Positions 17,220 to 26,440 of a stretch of DNA of 64,000 nucleotides are shown one piece after another. Source of the stretch: JL08 sp039969355. Its GTDB lineage: Bacteria > Pseudomonadota > Alphaproteobacteria > Rhodobacterales > Rhodobacteraceae. The stretch covers positions 1 to 64,000 of the forward strand of contig JBDVOA010000013.1 of the NCBI GenBank assembly GCA_039969355.1. The letters run 5' to 3'. Positions within the stretch are counted from its first letter, which is position 1. Each line of letters opens with the position of its first letter. Below the pieces are notes generated by a model. It was not told the DNA's origin. It searched no databases and saw only the letters and a list, made by a program, of their open reading frames with translations. Position numbers and translations under genes: made by a program.

Positions 17220-18598
17220 TATTTAATTATGATTTCCGGCCCCATCATCAGGGTTGGCAGGAACGTGCTGATGGCCGGAATGTAGGTCACCATGATCAGG
17301 AACACGAACAGCACGGCGAGGAATGGAAGCGCGGCGCGCACCACGCTCATCATCGGCATGCCAGCGACCCCAGAAGTCACAAACAGATTGAGACCAACGG
17401 GCGGCGTGATCATTCCGATTTCCATATTCACCACCATGATGATACCCAGATGGATTGGATCAATGCCAAGCTCGATTGCGATGGGAAAAACCAAGGGCGC
17501 CACAATTACCAGCAGCCCCGACGGCTCCATGAATTGACCGCCGATGAGCAGGATCACATTGACGATGATCAGGAACACAACCGGGCCAAATCCGGCATCC
17601 AGCATCGCGCCCGCAATGTGCTGCGGGATTTGCTCATCCGTCAACACGTGTTTCAGGATCAGCGCGTTGGCAATGATGAACATCAGAGTGACGGTCAGCT
17701 TTCCCGCCTCAAACAACGTGTCACGCGTATCGCGGTGAAAAATGGCGGTGATCAACGCAATGGGCTTGCGCATCAAGGTCAGATTCAGGTTGTCCTCCCC
17801 TGCAACATGCAGGGGCCCCATATCGCGATAGACAAAGCTGGCAATCAGGAAGGCATAGACAGCAGCCACGGCAGCGGCTTCGGTTGGGGTAAAGATACCA
17901 CCGTAGATGCCGCCCAGAATGATGACAATCAGGAACAACCCCCAAGACGCTTCGCGCCCACTGTCGAAAACCTCACCCCAGCCCTGCCATTCTCCTTTTG
18001 GCAGGTTCTTGATCTTGGCCATGGCATAAATCGTCACCATCAGCATGGTTCCGGCCAACAGTCCTGGAATGACTCCGGCCAGAAACATACGGCCTACGGA
18101 TACATCCGTGGCGCTGGCGTAAACCACCATCACAATGGAGGGCGGGATCAGAATGCCGAGTGTCCCCGCATTGGCGATCACCCCTGCTGCGAAGTCCTTA
18201 GTATATCCGACCTGCCGCATCCCAGCGATCACAATAGATCCAATGGCCACAACTGTGGCAGGCGAGGACCCGCTAAGTGCCGCAAAAAGCATACAGGCAA
18301 TAACCCCCGCAATTGCCAACCCGCCAGGCAGGTGCCCGACCAGCGCGATTGAGAACCGGATGATGCGTTGCGCGACGCCGCCCGTGGACATGAATGAAGA
18401 TGCCAGAATAAAGAACGGGATCGCCAGCAACGTGTAATGGCCCGCCATCGCCTGAAACAGGGTCTGGGCAATTGACGATAACGATGTATCGCTCAGCACA
18501 AGCAAGAACACGATGGATGACATGCCCAAACTGACCGCAATCGGCACACCGATCAGCATCAGTCCCACAACCATGGCGAAGAGAAGTACAACGTCCAT
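17219..18598 (-). CDS. dctM: TRAP transporter large permease, DctM family
   Basis: The 459-residue integral membrane protein carries about 12 hydrophobic helices and DctM landmarks such as SGSSPATVVAIGSIVIAGM and GVIPGLLAGTML. It forms the ion-coupled translocation pore of the C4-dicarboxylate TRAP system. It starts two bases after the dctQ stop. The size, slightly over the usual 425, reflects a longer central loop (around ERD..MGPLHVAGEDN). The three-gene order P-Q-M with dctBD just upstream supports C4-dicarboxylate uptake. Confidence 0.92.
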   Translation of the reverse strand: MDVVLLFAMVVGLMLIGVPIAVSLGMSSIVFLLVLSDTSLSSIAQTLFQAMAGHYTLLAIPFFILASSFMSTGGVAQRIIRFSIALVGHLPGGLAIAGVIACMLFAALSGSSPATVVAIGSIVIAGMRQVGYTKDFAAGVIANAGTLGILIPPSIVMVVYASATDVSVGRMFLAGVIPGLLAGTMLMVTIYAMAKIKNLPKGEWQGWGEVFDSGREASWGLFLIVIILGGIYGGIFTPTEAAAVAAVYAFLIASFVYRDMGPLHVAGEDNLNLTLMRKPIALITAIFHRDTRDTLFEAGKLTVTLMFIIANALILKHVLTDEQIPQHIAGAMLDAGFGPVVFLIIVNVILLIGGQFMEPSGLLVIVAPLVFPIAIELGIDPIHLGIIMVVNMEIGMITPPVGLNLFVTSGVAGMPMMSVVRAALPFLAVLFVFLIMVTYIPAISTFLPTLMMGPEIIIK

Positions 18599-18600
18599 GA

Positions 18601-19290
18601 TCAGTCTCCGGCGTTCATATGTTTGACGTCATCTACTGCCTCTTCCGCCTCGTGGCTGACAATCAGACTGTCCGTTTCTCCCCGGATCAGACGAACTGTG
18701 GCCTGAATAAAGCGAAATAGCAGGAGTGCCATGCCAAAGGGCAAAATGGCATAAGGAATGAAACGCGGAATTTTTTCGTACGCCTCACCTTCGTTAATCA
18801 AGGGCTCAATCCAGGTCAGCCAGCCCGGCATCGGAATATCGATCACCTCATACCAGGACCGGTACGACGTGCGCGTCATCTCTTCAAAGCCGGTCGGAAA
18901 CCATCGGCCCGTCGTCTGCGGCAGGTTGGCAAAATTCGCCCAATAATCCCATGCCCCTTTGAGAACGAGTGCCGCGTAGATGATACAGACGGCGGCAGCA
19001 AACAGACCTAACACCTTGCGCGCAGTGGGTGAAAACAGGTTCACCACCACATCGACGCCCAAGTGAGCTGTCACCTTGACCCCGTAGCTGACCCCGAACA
19101 GAACCAGCCAGGCAAACAGGAATGTCGTCAATTCCAGTCCCCAAATCAGGCCTGTCCCAAACCCATAACGCAGCACGACGTTGATGAAGGTAATAATCGT
19201 CATGCCACCCAGCAGCAGGGCGATCATTGTCTCTTCGATCTCGTTTACGAAACGCCCTAAAGCGGTCTTTGGTTCGTAAGACTGTGACAT
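18601..19290 (-). CDS. dctQ: TRAP transporter small permease, DctQ family
   Basis: A 229-residue protein with four membrane helices (IALLLGGMTIITFINVVLRY, TTFLFAWLVLFGVSYGV, VLGLFAAAVCIIYAALVL, and IPYAILPFGMALLLFRF). The long hydrophilic insertion before helix four (WANFANLPQTTGRWFPTGFE onward) is typical of true C4-dicarboxylate DctQ and absent in shorter TRAP small subunits. It pairs with DctM in the inner membrane. It sits between dctP (75 bases upstream) and dctM. Confidence 0.92.
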   Translation of the reverse strand: MSQSYEPKTALGRFVNEIEETMIALLLGGMTIITFINVVLRYGFGTGLIWGLELTTFLFAWLVLFGVSYGVKVTAHLGVDVVVNLFSPTARKVLGLFAAAVCIIYAALVLKGAWDYWANFANLPQTTGRWFPTGFEEMTRTSYRSWYEVIDIPMPGWLTWIEPLINEGEAYEKIPRFIPYAILPFGMALLLFRFIQATVRLIRGETDSLIVSHEAEEAVDDVKHMNAGD

Positions 19291-19365
19291 GATTCTTTGC
19301 CCCCGGTGCGGCTGACAGAAGAACCCGGCCCAGAATTGCGAGCCGGGTCATTATTTGCTTAAGGT

Positions 19366-20370
19366 TTAGTTGATCGCCGCATTGATGGCTTGCGCGGCAT
19401 CAATGTTGTCCTGACCTACGTCGTCCTTGAACTGATCCCAAACCGGCTTCATGACAGCCACCCACTCGGCGCGCTGTTCTGGCGTCAGTTGACGCACCTC
19501 GCCACCGGCGTCGATGATGGCCGTTTTCGAGGCTTCATTCACCGCAAATGCTTCGGCATTACGGGCCACTGTCACTTCTTCGACAATGGCGCTTAGCTGG
19601 TCGCGCACGTCCCCATCAAGGCTGTCCCACCAATCGCTCGAGGTCACAACCATATAGTCGATGATACCATGATTGGTTTCGGTCACACCATCCTGCACCT
19701 CAAAGAACTTCTTCCCGTAAATGTTGGACCACGTGTTTTCCTGACCATCAACAACGCCGGTTTGAAGCGCGCCGTAAACTTCAGAAAACGCCATTGGCTG
19801 CGGTGAGCCGCCCAATGCTGCCATTTGCGCCTTCAGCACATCCGAATTCTGAACCCGGAATTTCAGCCCATCTGCGTCCGATGGCGACAAGAGCGGCGTG
19901 TTTGCCGACATCTGCTTCATCCCGTTGTGCCAGAACGCCAATCCCAAAAGACCACGGCGTGTCATGCTTTCTTTCATTGCCTGACCGGTTTCAGAGTTCT
20001 GAAACGCATCTACGGCTTCAATATTGGCAAACATGAACGGCAAATCGAAGATGCGGAACTGCTTGGTGAACTGCTCAAACTTGGACAGCGACGGTGCTGC
20101 CAACTGGATGTCACCTTGCAGCAGCGCTTCCAAAACCTGATCATCATTGTAGAGTGTTGAGTTCGGGAACACTTCCATGCAGGCCTTACCCTGCATCTCA
20201 TCATTGACGCGTTGCTGCAGCAGCGACGCGGCAATGCCCTTGGGATGTTTGTCTGTGTTGGTCACGTGACTGAACTTGATGACGATTTCGCCTTCTTCAC
20301 AGGCCGCAAATGCAGCCGTAGAAGTTACGCTCAAGGCCAGTGCCGTCGCGGCAGCGGTTACAAACTTCAT
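19366..20370 (-). CDS. dctP: TRAP transporter solute-binding protein, DctP family
   Basis: The 334-residue periplasmic receptor has a signal peptide ending AAFA near residue 21. Family blocks include IKFSHVTNTDKHPKG at the ligand domain start and LKFRVQNSDVLKAQMAALGG, whose Arg binds the substrate carboxylate. It captures succinate, fumarate or malate. ATG 20370-20368 has GGAGG seven bases upstream. The leader contains a GCCCGG-CTAGT-CCGGGC hairpin at 20394-20410, about 25 bases from the start, which could affect translation or mRNA stability. Two palindromes lie farther upstream, next to dctD. Confidence 0.94.
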   Translation of the reverse strand: MKFVTAAATALALSVTSTAAFAACEEGEIVIKFSHVTNTDKHPKGIAASLLQQRVNDEMQGKACMEVFPNSTLYNDDQVLEALLQGDIQLAAPSLSKFEQFTKQFRIFDLPFMFANIEAVDAFQNSETGQAMKESMTRRGLLGLAFWHNGMKQMSANTPLLSPSDADGLKFRVQNSDVLKAQMAALGGSPQPMAFSEVYGALQTGVVDGQENTWSNIYGKKFFEVQDGVTETNHGIIDYMVVTSSDWWDSLDGDVRDQLSAIVEEVTVARNAEAFAVNEASKTAIIDAGGEVRQLTPEQRAEWVAVMKPVWDQFKDDVGQDNIDAAQAINAAIN

Positions 20371-20578
20371 TTGGATATCCTCCCCGGATGTTTGCCCGGC
20401 TAGTCCGGGCGTCATTCTTAGCGTTGCTCAAAAGTTGGAGCGTACTAAGCGTAACAAAGCCGATTGAATGGACCGGCTCAACACTTTGTGATCGAAATTA
20501 TCAATTCAATTATTATGATTGATTTTCAACGCACTGAATGTATTCATTAATGCTTCATGAAAGCTCAACTACTCCAAA

Positions 20579-20627
20579 GTGCGGAAATCCGCACACCTCG
20601 CCTAAAGTTTTGTGCGGATATCCACAC
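20579..20627. promoter_or_regulatory. paired palindromic operators upstream of dctP (probable DctD sites)
   Basis: GTGCGGAAATCCGCAC at 20579-20594 is a perfect palindrome. GTGCGGATATCCACAC at 20612-20627 is the same site with one arm mismatch. Centres are 33 bases apart, about three helical turns, so dimers on both would face the same side. They lie about 210-255 bases before the dctP start, right after the dctD stop, where an enhancer-type regulator would bind. Confidence 0.7.
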
Positions 20628-20629
20628 AG

Positions 20630-21871
20630 TCAACCATTGCGAAAATCCTCTGCCCGAATCCCATATTTGGTCAGTTTGTCATAGAATGTCTTTCGCGGCA
20701 GTTTCAGATCCTGTGCAGCAACACTTGCCTGTCCAGAGGCGCGCTGCAGTGCTGCGACCAAAAGCGATTGTTCAACTTGCGCGATCTGGTCGTTCAGCCC
20801 TAGCTCGCTCTGTCCTGCTGGGCTGGGTTCTTCGCGAAGCCCAAGTGCAAATCGCATGGCCGCAGACATAAGCGCACGCGCATTGCCAGGCCATTCCTGT
20901 GCCATCAGGGAAGCGATGACCTGAGGTGTGATTTCGGGAGGAGTCAGCCCAGCCTGTTCGCTGGCCTGCGCCACATAGTGCTGAAACAGAACCGGAATGT
21001 CCTCCGGGCGTTCGGCCAACGACGGAATGCGCACCGACATCACCTGCAGTCGGTAAAAGAGATCGGCGTTGATCTCATTGCCATGTACTGCTTGCGAAAG
21101 ATCCGCCGTACTGCCGGCAATCACCCGTACTGCCGACCCGTCGTCCAATCCCTCGATCAGCGCAATCTGAGTGTCCGCTGGCAATGCGGCTATTTCATCA
21201 ATGAACAGACTTCCGTTACGTGCGGCCTCAAATGCGGTTGCGAGATCGGTGCGATCGAGACCAGCCCCCGCTCGTTTCACAAACGGCCCCTTTGACATTG
21301 CCGAACTCAGATGAATCACCTCTGCGACCTTTGAAACACCCGAACCCGGCGCTCCTGTCACCAGCACCTCGGTCTGTATCTGTGCAGCACGACGCACGTT
21401 TGCGCGCAAATCCTCCGCCTGTTCGGAATATCCGAACAACATGCGCGCCGCTGCGTCACCTGTTTCCAGCTGCATCCGCAAGCGCCGGTTATCCAGGACC
21501 AGTTCACGGGTCTTGATCGCGCGCTCCAGCACCACAATCAGTTCTGCCGGAGCACAAGGTTTCTCAAGGAAATCAAAGGCGCCCTGCCCCATGGCCTTAA
21601 CGGCCATCGGAATATCACCCTCGCCGGTCAGCAGGATGACCGGCAATTCGGCATCCTGTTCAAGCGTATAATTCAAAAGATGAAACCCATCTCGCCCGGG
21701 CATCCGGATGTCTGACAGGACTACGCCCGCGAACTCAGCGCTGATATGGTCTTTGGCTGCCACAAAGGACCCTGCAGTGAGGGGTGAAAGACCGGCCAGT
21801 TCAAGTGACTGTGCCAATGCCTCACGGACGGCCAAATCATCCTCGACAATCAGAACCAGTCCGCCGCTCAT
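20630..21871 (-). CDS. dctD: C4-dicarboxylate response regulator DctD-type, lacking GAFTGA
   Basis: A 413-residue NtrC-family protein. The receiver domain has Asp11/Asp12 and phospho-acceptor Asp54 (VVLSDIRMPGRDG). The AAA+ domain has Walker B GSLFIDEIAALP and the RIPSLAERPEDIP block. The C-terminus is a Fis-type HTH (AAQDLKLPRKTFYDKLTKYG). The stretch with ELFGHEAGAFTGA is missing, and the Walker A region reads TGAPGSGVSK without the usual Lys after GxG. It therefore should not remodel sigma-54 holoenzyme and probably acts with the housekeeping polymerase, as known for Rhodobacter capsulatus NtrC. The start overlaps the dctB stop (ATGA). It presumably binds the palindromes beside its own 3' end. 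Confidence 0.88.
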   Translation of the reverse strand: MSGGLVLIVEDDLAVREALAQSLELAGLSPLTAGSFVAAKDHISAEFAGVVLSDIRMPGRDGFHLLNYTLEQDAELPVILLTGEGDIPMAVKAMGQGAFDFLEKPCAPAELIVVLERAIKTRELVLDNRRLRMQLETGDAAARMLFGYSEQAEDLRANVRRAAQIQTEVLVTGAPGSGVSKVAEVIHLSSAMSKGPFVKRAGAGLDRTDLATAFEAARNGSLFIDEIAALPADTQIALIEGLDDGSAVRVIAGSTADLSQAVHGNEINADLFYRLQVMSVRIPSLAERPEDIPVLFQHYVAQASEQAGLTPPEITPQVIASLMAQEWPGNARALMSAAMRFALGLREEPSPAGQSELGLNDQIAQVEQSLLVAALQRASGQASVAAQDLKLPRKTFYDKLTKYGIRAEDFRNG

Positions 21872-23625
21872 GCCGCCACCTCGTCCTGCCATGGTTCAAG
21901 TTCTACTGAAAAGACCGCGCCCCCCGCGAGGGCGTTTACGCCGCGAATGTTGCCTCCAAAGCTTTGCACCAAGCCATAAGAAATCGAAAGTCCCAGCCCC
22001 ATTCCTTCGGCGGCCCCAACTTCTTTTGTCGAATAAAACGGATCAAATATCTTTTCTGGCGCGTCAATGCCGGGGCCGGTATCCGAAATTTCTACCCGCA
22101 CGCAGGCGCCGCTCTCGCGGCTCACCTTGATGCGCAAAATCCGTTTTTCGCGCCCCACCATGGCATCCGCCGCATTCGAAACCAGATTTACCATGACCTG
22201 CGCCAGTCGCACTTCCCCCCCTTGAACCCAAATCGGATGCTCGGGCGGGGTCCAGTCCAATGTAATGCTACCCTCCTGCAGTTTGGTCTGGGCAAGTTCT
22301 AATGCGCTTTGTATCGCCGCCACGATATCAACCCGGGTAATCTCGCGGTTCTCCTGACGCGCGAAAGCGCGCAGGTTCTTGACGATCCGAGCCATGCGAT
22401 CCGCCATATCCGAAATTCGGGCCATATTTGCACCAGCAACTTTTGTATCGCCCCGTTCCAAGTATTGAGCCCCGTTTTCGGCAAACGTCTGGATGGCCAT
22501 GAGCGGCTGATTCAACTCGTGGCTAAGTCCGGCTGACATCTGGCCAAGCGCAGAAAGCTTTCCAGCCTGCACCAGATCGGCCTGCGCGCGCTGCAATGCC
22601 TCTTCCGCCGACCGGCGCTCGGCCACCTCCTGACGCAATTGTTCATTGGTATCCGATAATGCGGCTGTGCGGGTGACAACCCTGCTTTCGAGTACCGCAT
22701 TGGCCTGCGCCAATGCGCGACGTCGTTCCATCGTCAAAAACATAATCGCGCCAAAGGCAAGAAGGAACCCGGCAACAGCCGTGGCAAGCGATGTTGCCGA
22801 CCAGTATGCCGGGGCTACATCGATTAGAACCTCCCCAGTCATTCCGATCACCGGAAGCGGGCGCGCGAGGTGCAGCGCGCGCTCAGGAAGATAGGGTCCC
22901 CAACCGAGTTGCCATATCTCGTACCCTCCGGTGAACTTGACCGAGAACGGCAATTCAGGCCCCACGACTGGCAACAAACCCGGCTCGCCTTTCGGCCTGT
23001 TCCAGAATAAGAGCTCCGATCGGTTTGAAATAAAAACATCCCCTTCCGCATCGATGAACAACACCGCCGGGTTACTGCCACGCCAGTCAGCCTCAAGCCG
23101 GTCAATGTCCACCGCAACGACCAAAGCACCAATCACCTGGCCATGCTGCGTAAAGGAGGGCGCGGCAAGCAGATACGTGCGTTGGTTCAGCGACGGAATT
23201 ACCATATGATCCGTTCCCAACGCCCCGTACATCGCCCGTTTGAACATGGCCATCTGCGTCACATCCTTCCCTAGACTTTCGTGCGCGGAAGCAAGCACCC
23301 GCCCCGAAGGCGCAACAAACATGATATCCAGCGCGGCGGTCTTGTCTGCAGCGGACAACAACAACTCCTGAACCGCACCGCGGTCCTGCCCCAAGGCAAG
23401 GTCCTGCAAGTCCCTGTGGTCTGCCAGCAAAACCGCCATTTCCTGAAATCGCCGCAACTGCCCTGTCAGGCGGTCGCTAGCCAATGCCAGATCCGCACGC
23501 CCCTGAGCTGCCAGCCGACCCAAGCCCTGCACGTATTCATAGCGCCAAACGCCTGCCGATATCGCCAGCACGGTGATCAGGAATACAGCAGCAATCAGGG
23601 CGCGTCTGGGCCAGGTCGGTTCCAT
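21868..23625 (-). CDS. dctB: C4-dicarboxylate sensor histidine kinase DctB
   Basis: The 585-residue kinase has an N-terminal helix (ALIAAVFLITVLAISAGVW), a periplasmic double Cache sensor of about 250 residues including SLNQRTYLLAAPSFTQHGQV, a second helix near residue 285, and a coiled coil. The DHp domain has LSHELNQPLMAIQTFAENG with the phospho-His. The ATPase domain has VMVNLVSNAADAM, DTGPGID and GMGLGLSIS. It senses C4-dicarboxylates in the periplasm, with DctD as partner. ATG 23625 with upstream AGGGTGG is preferred to GTG 23634. Confidence 0.92.
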   Translation of the reverse strand: MEPTWPRRALIAAVFLITVLAISAGVWRYEYVQGLGRLAAQGRADLALASDRLTGQLRRFQEMAVLLADHRDLQDLALGQDRGAVQELLLSAADKTAALDIMFVAPSGRVLASAHESLGKDVTQMAMFKRAMYGALGTDHMVIPSLNQRTYLLAAPSFTQHGQVIGALVVAVDIDRLEADWRGSNPAVLFIDAEGDVFISNRSELLFWNRPKGEPGLLPVVGPELPFSVKFTGGYEIWQLGWGPYLPERALHLARPLPVIGMTGEVLIDVAPAYWSATSLATAVAGFLLAFGAIMFLTMERRRALAQANAVLESRVVTRTAALSDTNEQLRQEVAERRSAEEALQRAQADLVQAGKLSALGQMSAGLSHELNQPLMAIQTFAENGAQYLERGDTKVAGANMARISDMADRMARIVKNLRAFARQENREITRVDIVAAIQSALELAQTKLQEGSITLDWTPPEHPIWVQGGEVRLAQVMVNLVSNAADAMVGREKRILRIKVSRESGACVRVEISDTGPGIDAPEKIFDPFYSTKEVGAAEGMGLGLSISYGLVQSFGGNIRGVNALAGGAVFSVELEPWQDEVAA

Positions 23626-23677
23626 AGCAACCACCCTAACAAAACCATCCTTGCGTTGACCAGACGCCGTTGATCAT

Positions 23678-24868
23678 ATGGGACACATGACCATCGTGAA
23701 CCAATCCCCGACTGATCCCGCCTTTGTTCAGAATCCCTACCCGTTTTACGCATCAACGCGCGCACGGGGGGATCTGATTCATTGGCAAGACTATGGAATG
23801 ATGGCTGCATTTTCGCACACTGCGGTGCATACGCTGCTGCGCGACAAGCGACTCGGCCGCGCAATTCCCGCCGAAAAGGAACGTGCGCACGCGTCCCACC
23901 TCGATCCATTCTATGAACTGGAAGCGCACTCTATGTTGGAACTAGAGGCACCGCGCCATACGCGCCTGCGCAGTCTGGTGCTGCGCGCCTTTACCTCGCG
24001 CAAGATCAAGACCCTTAGCACGGAGATTGCGCAACTCAGCCATGAACTAATGGCCGCGATGCCAAGGGACGACTGTGACATCCTGCGCAGTTTCTGCACG
24101 CCCCTGCCCGTTATCATCATCGCCCGGTTGCTTGGCGTTCCTGAGGAAATGGCGCCAGATTTGCTACGGTGGTCCAACCAGATGGTGGCGATGTATCAGG
24201 CCAACCGCACCCGACAGACCGAAGATGCTGCCGCAGCAGCAGCCACCGATTTTTCGCACTTCATGCGCGGCTATATCGATACACGACGTAGTCGCCCTGC
24301 CGACGATCTGATCACTCATCTGATCGCCGCTGAAGAAGAAGGCGAAAAACTAAGCGCGGATGAATTGATCACGACGTGCATCCTGCTGCTGAATGCCGGA
24401 CACGAGGCAACCGTTCACAGTCTGGGAAACGGCCTAAAAACACTTTTGGAGCACAAGACATCAAGCGCTTCGCTGACACCCGAAAGGATCGGAGCCACAG
24501 TCGAGGAGATTCTGCGCTACGATCCGCCGCTGCATATGTTTACCCGCTATGTCTATGAAGACGCCGAAATATTGGGCCATGCGTTCAAACGCAGCGATGA
24601 AGTTGCATTGATGCTCGGTGCGGCGGGACGCGACCCGGCTGTCTGGGACCGACCTGATAACTTTATCCCCGACCGCACACTCAAGGCGCATCTTGCTTTT
24701 GGCGGCGGCGTGCACTTTTGCGTCGGCGCGCCGCTCGCCCGGCTGGAACTATGCACTGCTCTTCCTATTGTGTTCGAACGGCTGCCAAACCTGCGCCTTG
24801 CTGAAACGCCCAGTTACGGCGACACCTACCATTTTCACGGACTCAGCAGATTGATGGTGGCGCGGTAG
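23678..24868 (+). CDS. cytochrome P450
   Basis: A soluble 396-residue P450 with all signatures: I-helix LLNAGHEAT near residue 240, EEILRYDPP (ExxR) near 274, and the haem loop FGGGVHFCVGAPLARLE with Cys348 as thiolate ligand. The oxygen-activating motif reads A-G-H-E-A-T, a common bacterial variant. No ferredoxin or ferredoxin reductase is adjacent, although an Fpr lies 6 kb away. The substrate is unknown. It is divergent from dctB by about 50 bases and followed by an unknown membrane protein that may be cotranscribed. Confidence 0.93.
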   Translation: MGHMTIVNQSPTDPAFVQNPYPFYASTRARGDLIHWQDYGMMAAFSHTAVHTLLRDKRLGRAIPAEKERAHASHLDPFYELEAHSMLELEAPRHTRLRSLVLRAFTSRKIKTLSTEIAQLSHELMAAMPRDDCDILRSFCTPLPVIIIARLLGVPEEMAPDLLRWSNQMVAMYQANRTRQTEDAAAAAATDFSHFMRGYIDTRRSRPADDLITHLIAAEEEGEKLSADELITTCILLLNAGHEATVHSLGNGLKTLLEHKTSSASLTPERIGATVEEILRYDPPLHMFTRYVYEDAEILGHAFKRSDEVALMLGAAGRDPAVWDRPDNFIPDRTLKAHLAFGGGVHFCVGAPLARLELCTALPIVFERLPNLRLAETPSYGDTYHFHGLSRLMVAR

Positions 24869-24920
24869 AAACGCAAACTCCGTTGTGCGGACCAACAGCT
24901 TTTGTGATAGGGCTAAATTC

Positions 24921-25970
24921 ATGGAATTGAATCAGTTCAGTGGCCCCGGACAGCCTGTACGACATGTGAAAGTGCGCTATTTCCTCATTGCACTGGTGCC
25001 GATCCTGATATTCTCGATAAACGCGGTGATTACGGGCGACATGATGGCGGCAGATTTGCGCATTCCGCCGGACATCCTGCAAAACGAACGGCCCTGGCTT
25101 GAAACGGCAGGGCGCTACAGGTTTTTGTCCGCGACATGGTTTTTTGGCGCACTCTCAGTACTTGCAGTCGCCCTGCTGGTGCGAAATCTGATGCGCCCGA
25201 CCGCGCGGGACACCCTCGCGGCTGCGATCATCACAGTAGGTATCGTACTGGCGCTAGCGGTATCTCCGACCATCGTGCACATGATGGACCCGGAGGGGTC
25301 GCGGATTTATTACCGCCTTGGCGCAGATTTTTATGAGGCGGCACTTTTGCAAGGGCGTTTGCCCGGCTGTAGCACACCCGGCGATCAATGGCTGCTGGGT
25401 GAATGCGGCGATAATCCGGTCATAACGTTGTTCAACAAGGTACTGGATATCGTCAACGTACTGGCGGGGCTAAGTGTGGGTGCGCTGATCGTTAGCATGA
25501 TCCTTTGTCTTGAAACGCGTGATGGTATTACAATTGAGGAAGACGCTGCGCTACAAGCGCAAAACCTGCGGCAAATGCGCCAACAGCTTTATCTTTCAAG
25601 CCTGATCCTTACGTTCGGTATGTTGTTTGCGACCAGTTGGATGTATTGGCCCCTGCCAATGGTACAAACGAGTGAACAGGCGGCCTACGGCTCGGTTGTA
25701 CTGTCGGCAGCCCTTTTTACCGGGACTTATTTCTGCCTGCTGATACTAAGCTTCTATTTACCGGTCGCCCTGATTTTGGACGGGCGCGTTCGAAGGTTGA
25801 CCCAGATAGCGGATCAGGGCACCGAAACCGGCGAACCCTTGGACGCGGAAGACTGGAGAGCGTCGCATGGGCTCAAAGAAGGCGCTGTTGACTATATTCG
25901 TGCCGGTTTCGCGCTAACCGCACCGATATTGGCGGCATTTGCTGGCGGAATATCCCCGATTTCGTTTTAG
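24921..25970 (+). CDS. hypothetical membrane protein, six predicted helices
   Basis: A 349-residue protein not recognised as a family. Six hydrophobic segments are visible: near residues 15-35 (YFLIALVPILIFSINAVIT), 65-87, 95-118, 180-205, 225-248 and 258-285. Between helices three and four is a soluble segment with two Cys (LPGCSTPGDQWLLGECGDN), likely outside. The C-terminal 60 residues are soluble. The gene begins 52 bases after the P450. Its stop overlaps that of the convergent Lrp gene by four bases. GTG 24885 is an alternative start that would add 12 residues. Confidence 0.6.
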   Translation: MELNQFSGPGQPVRHVKVRYFLIALVPILIFSINAVITGDMMAADLRIPPDILQNERPWLETAGRYRFLSATWFFGALSVLAVALLVRNLMRPTARDTLAAAIITVGIVLALAVSPTIVHMMDPEGSRIYYRLGADFYEAALLQGRLPGCSTPGDQWLLGECGDNPVITLFNKVLDIVNVLAGLSVGALIVSMILCLETRDGITIEEDAALQAQNLRQMRQQLYLSSLILTFGMLFATSWMYWPLPMVQTSEQAAYGSVVLSAALFTGTYFCLLILSFYLPVALILDGRVRRLTQIADQGTETGEPLDAEDWRASHGLKEGAVDYIRAGFALTAPILAAFAGGISPISF

Positions 25971-26440
25971 GTTGAGGCGTCCAGCGGTAACATGGTGGTC
26001 GATTTGATTTCTTCCATCGACAATAGCGCTGTCACATTGAAAACCCGCACTTCTGAGATGAGCTCCTGATAAAATGCATCGTAAGCGCGCGCGTTTTTGA
26101 CCCTGACTTTCAGAATGTAGTCAATATCACCGGCCAGCCTGTGTGCCTCTTGAACTTCAGGTCTGTCCTGCAATGCCTTCAGAAATCTGGCCTGCCAGTC
26201 CGCCTCGTGCTCTGATGTGCGGATCAGCACAAAGAAACAGGCTTCAAATCCCAGAGCTTCGGAATCCAGCAGAACGGTCTGGCGTGTAATCACCCCCGAC
26301 TCGCGCATTTTCCGAATACGGTTCCAGACCGGTGTCTTTGAGCTGCCCACTTTTCGCGCAATATCATCCAAAGACTGGGCTGCATCGCGCTGCAACTCTG
26401 ACAGGATTTTCCGGTCTACGTCGTCTATTCGAACTGCCAT
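25967..26440 (-). CDS. Lrp/AsnC family transcriptional regulator
   Basis: The 157-residue protein has the Lrp HTH at its start (DDVDRKILSELQRDAAQSLD, then GSSKTPVWNRIRKM) and a RAM/AsnC effector domain with EVQEAHRLAGDIDYILKVRV. It is divergent from cysG with about 145 bases between. AT-rich half-sites resembling AATATT occur repeatedly in that gap (26492-26550). Control of the sulfate assimilation operon is therefore plausible, as CysB is absent from this group, but the ligand is unknown. Confidence 0.87.
   Translation of the reverse strand: MAVRIDDVDRKILSELQRDAAQSLDDIARKVGSSKTPVWNRIRKMRESGVITRQTVLLDSEALGFEACFFVLIRTSEHEADWQARFLKALQDRPEVQEAHRLAGDIDYILKVRVKNARAYDAFYQELISEVRVFNVTALLSMEEIKSTTMLPLDAST

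Noticed and set aside
17204..18352. Open 382-codon His/Gln/Asn-rich frame on the plus strand opposite dctM
   Set aside because: The composition is typical of antisense to hydrophobic codons. DctM on the other strand has full family homology.
20371..20580. Sigma-54 promoter for dctP
   Set aside because: No TGGC-N-GC pair of correct spacing was found on the minus strand between the palindromes and dctP.
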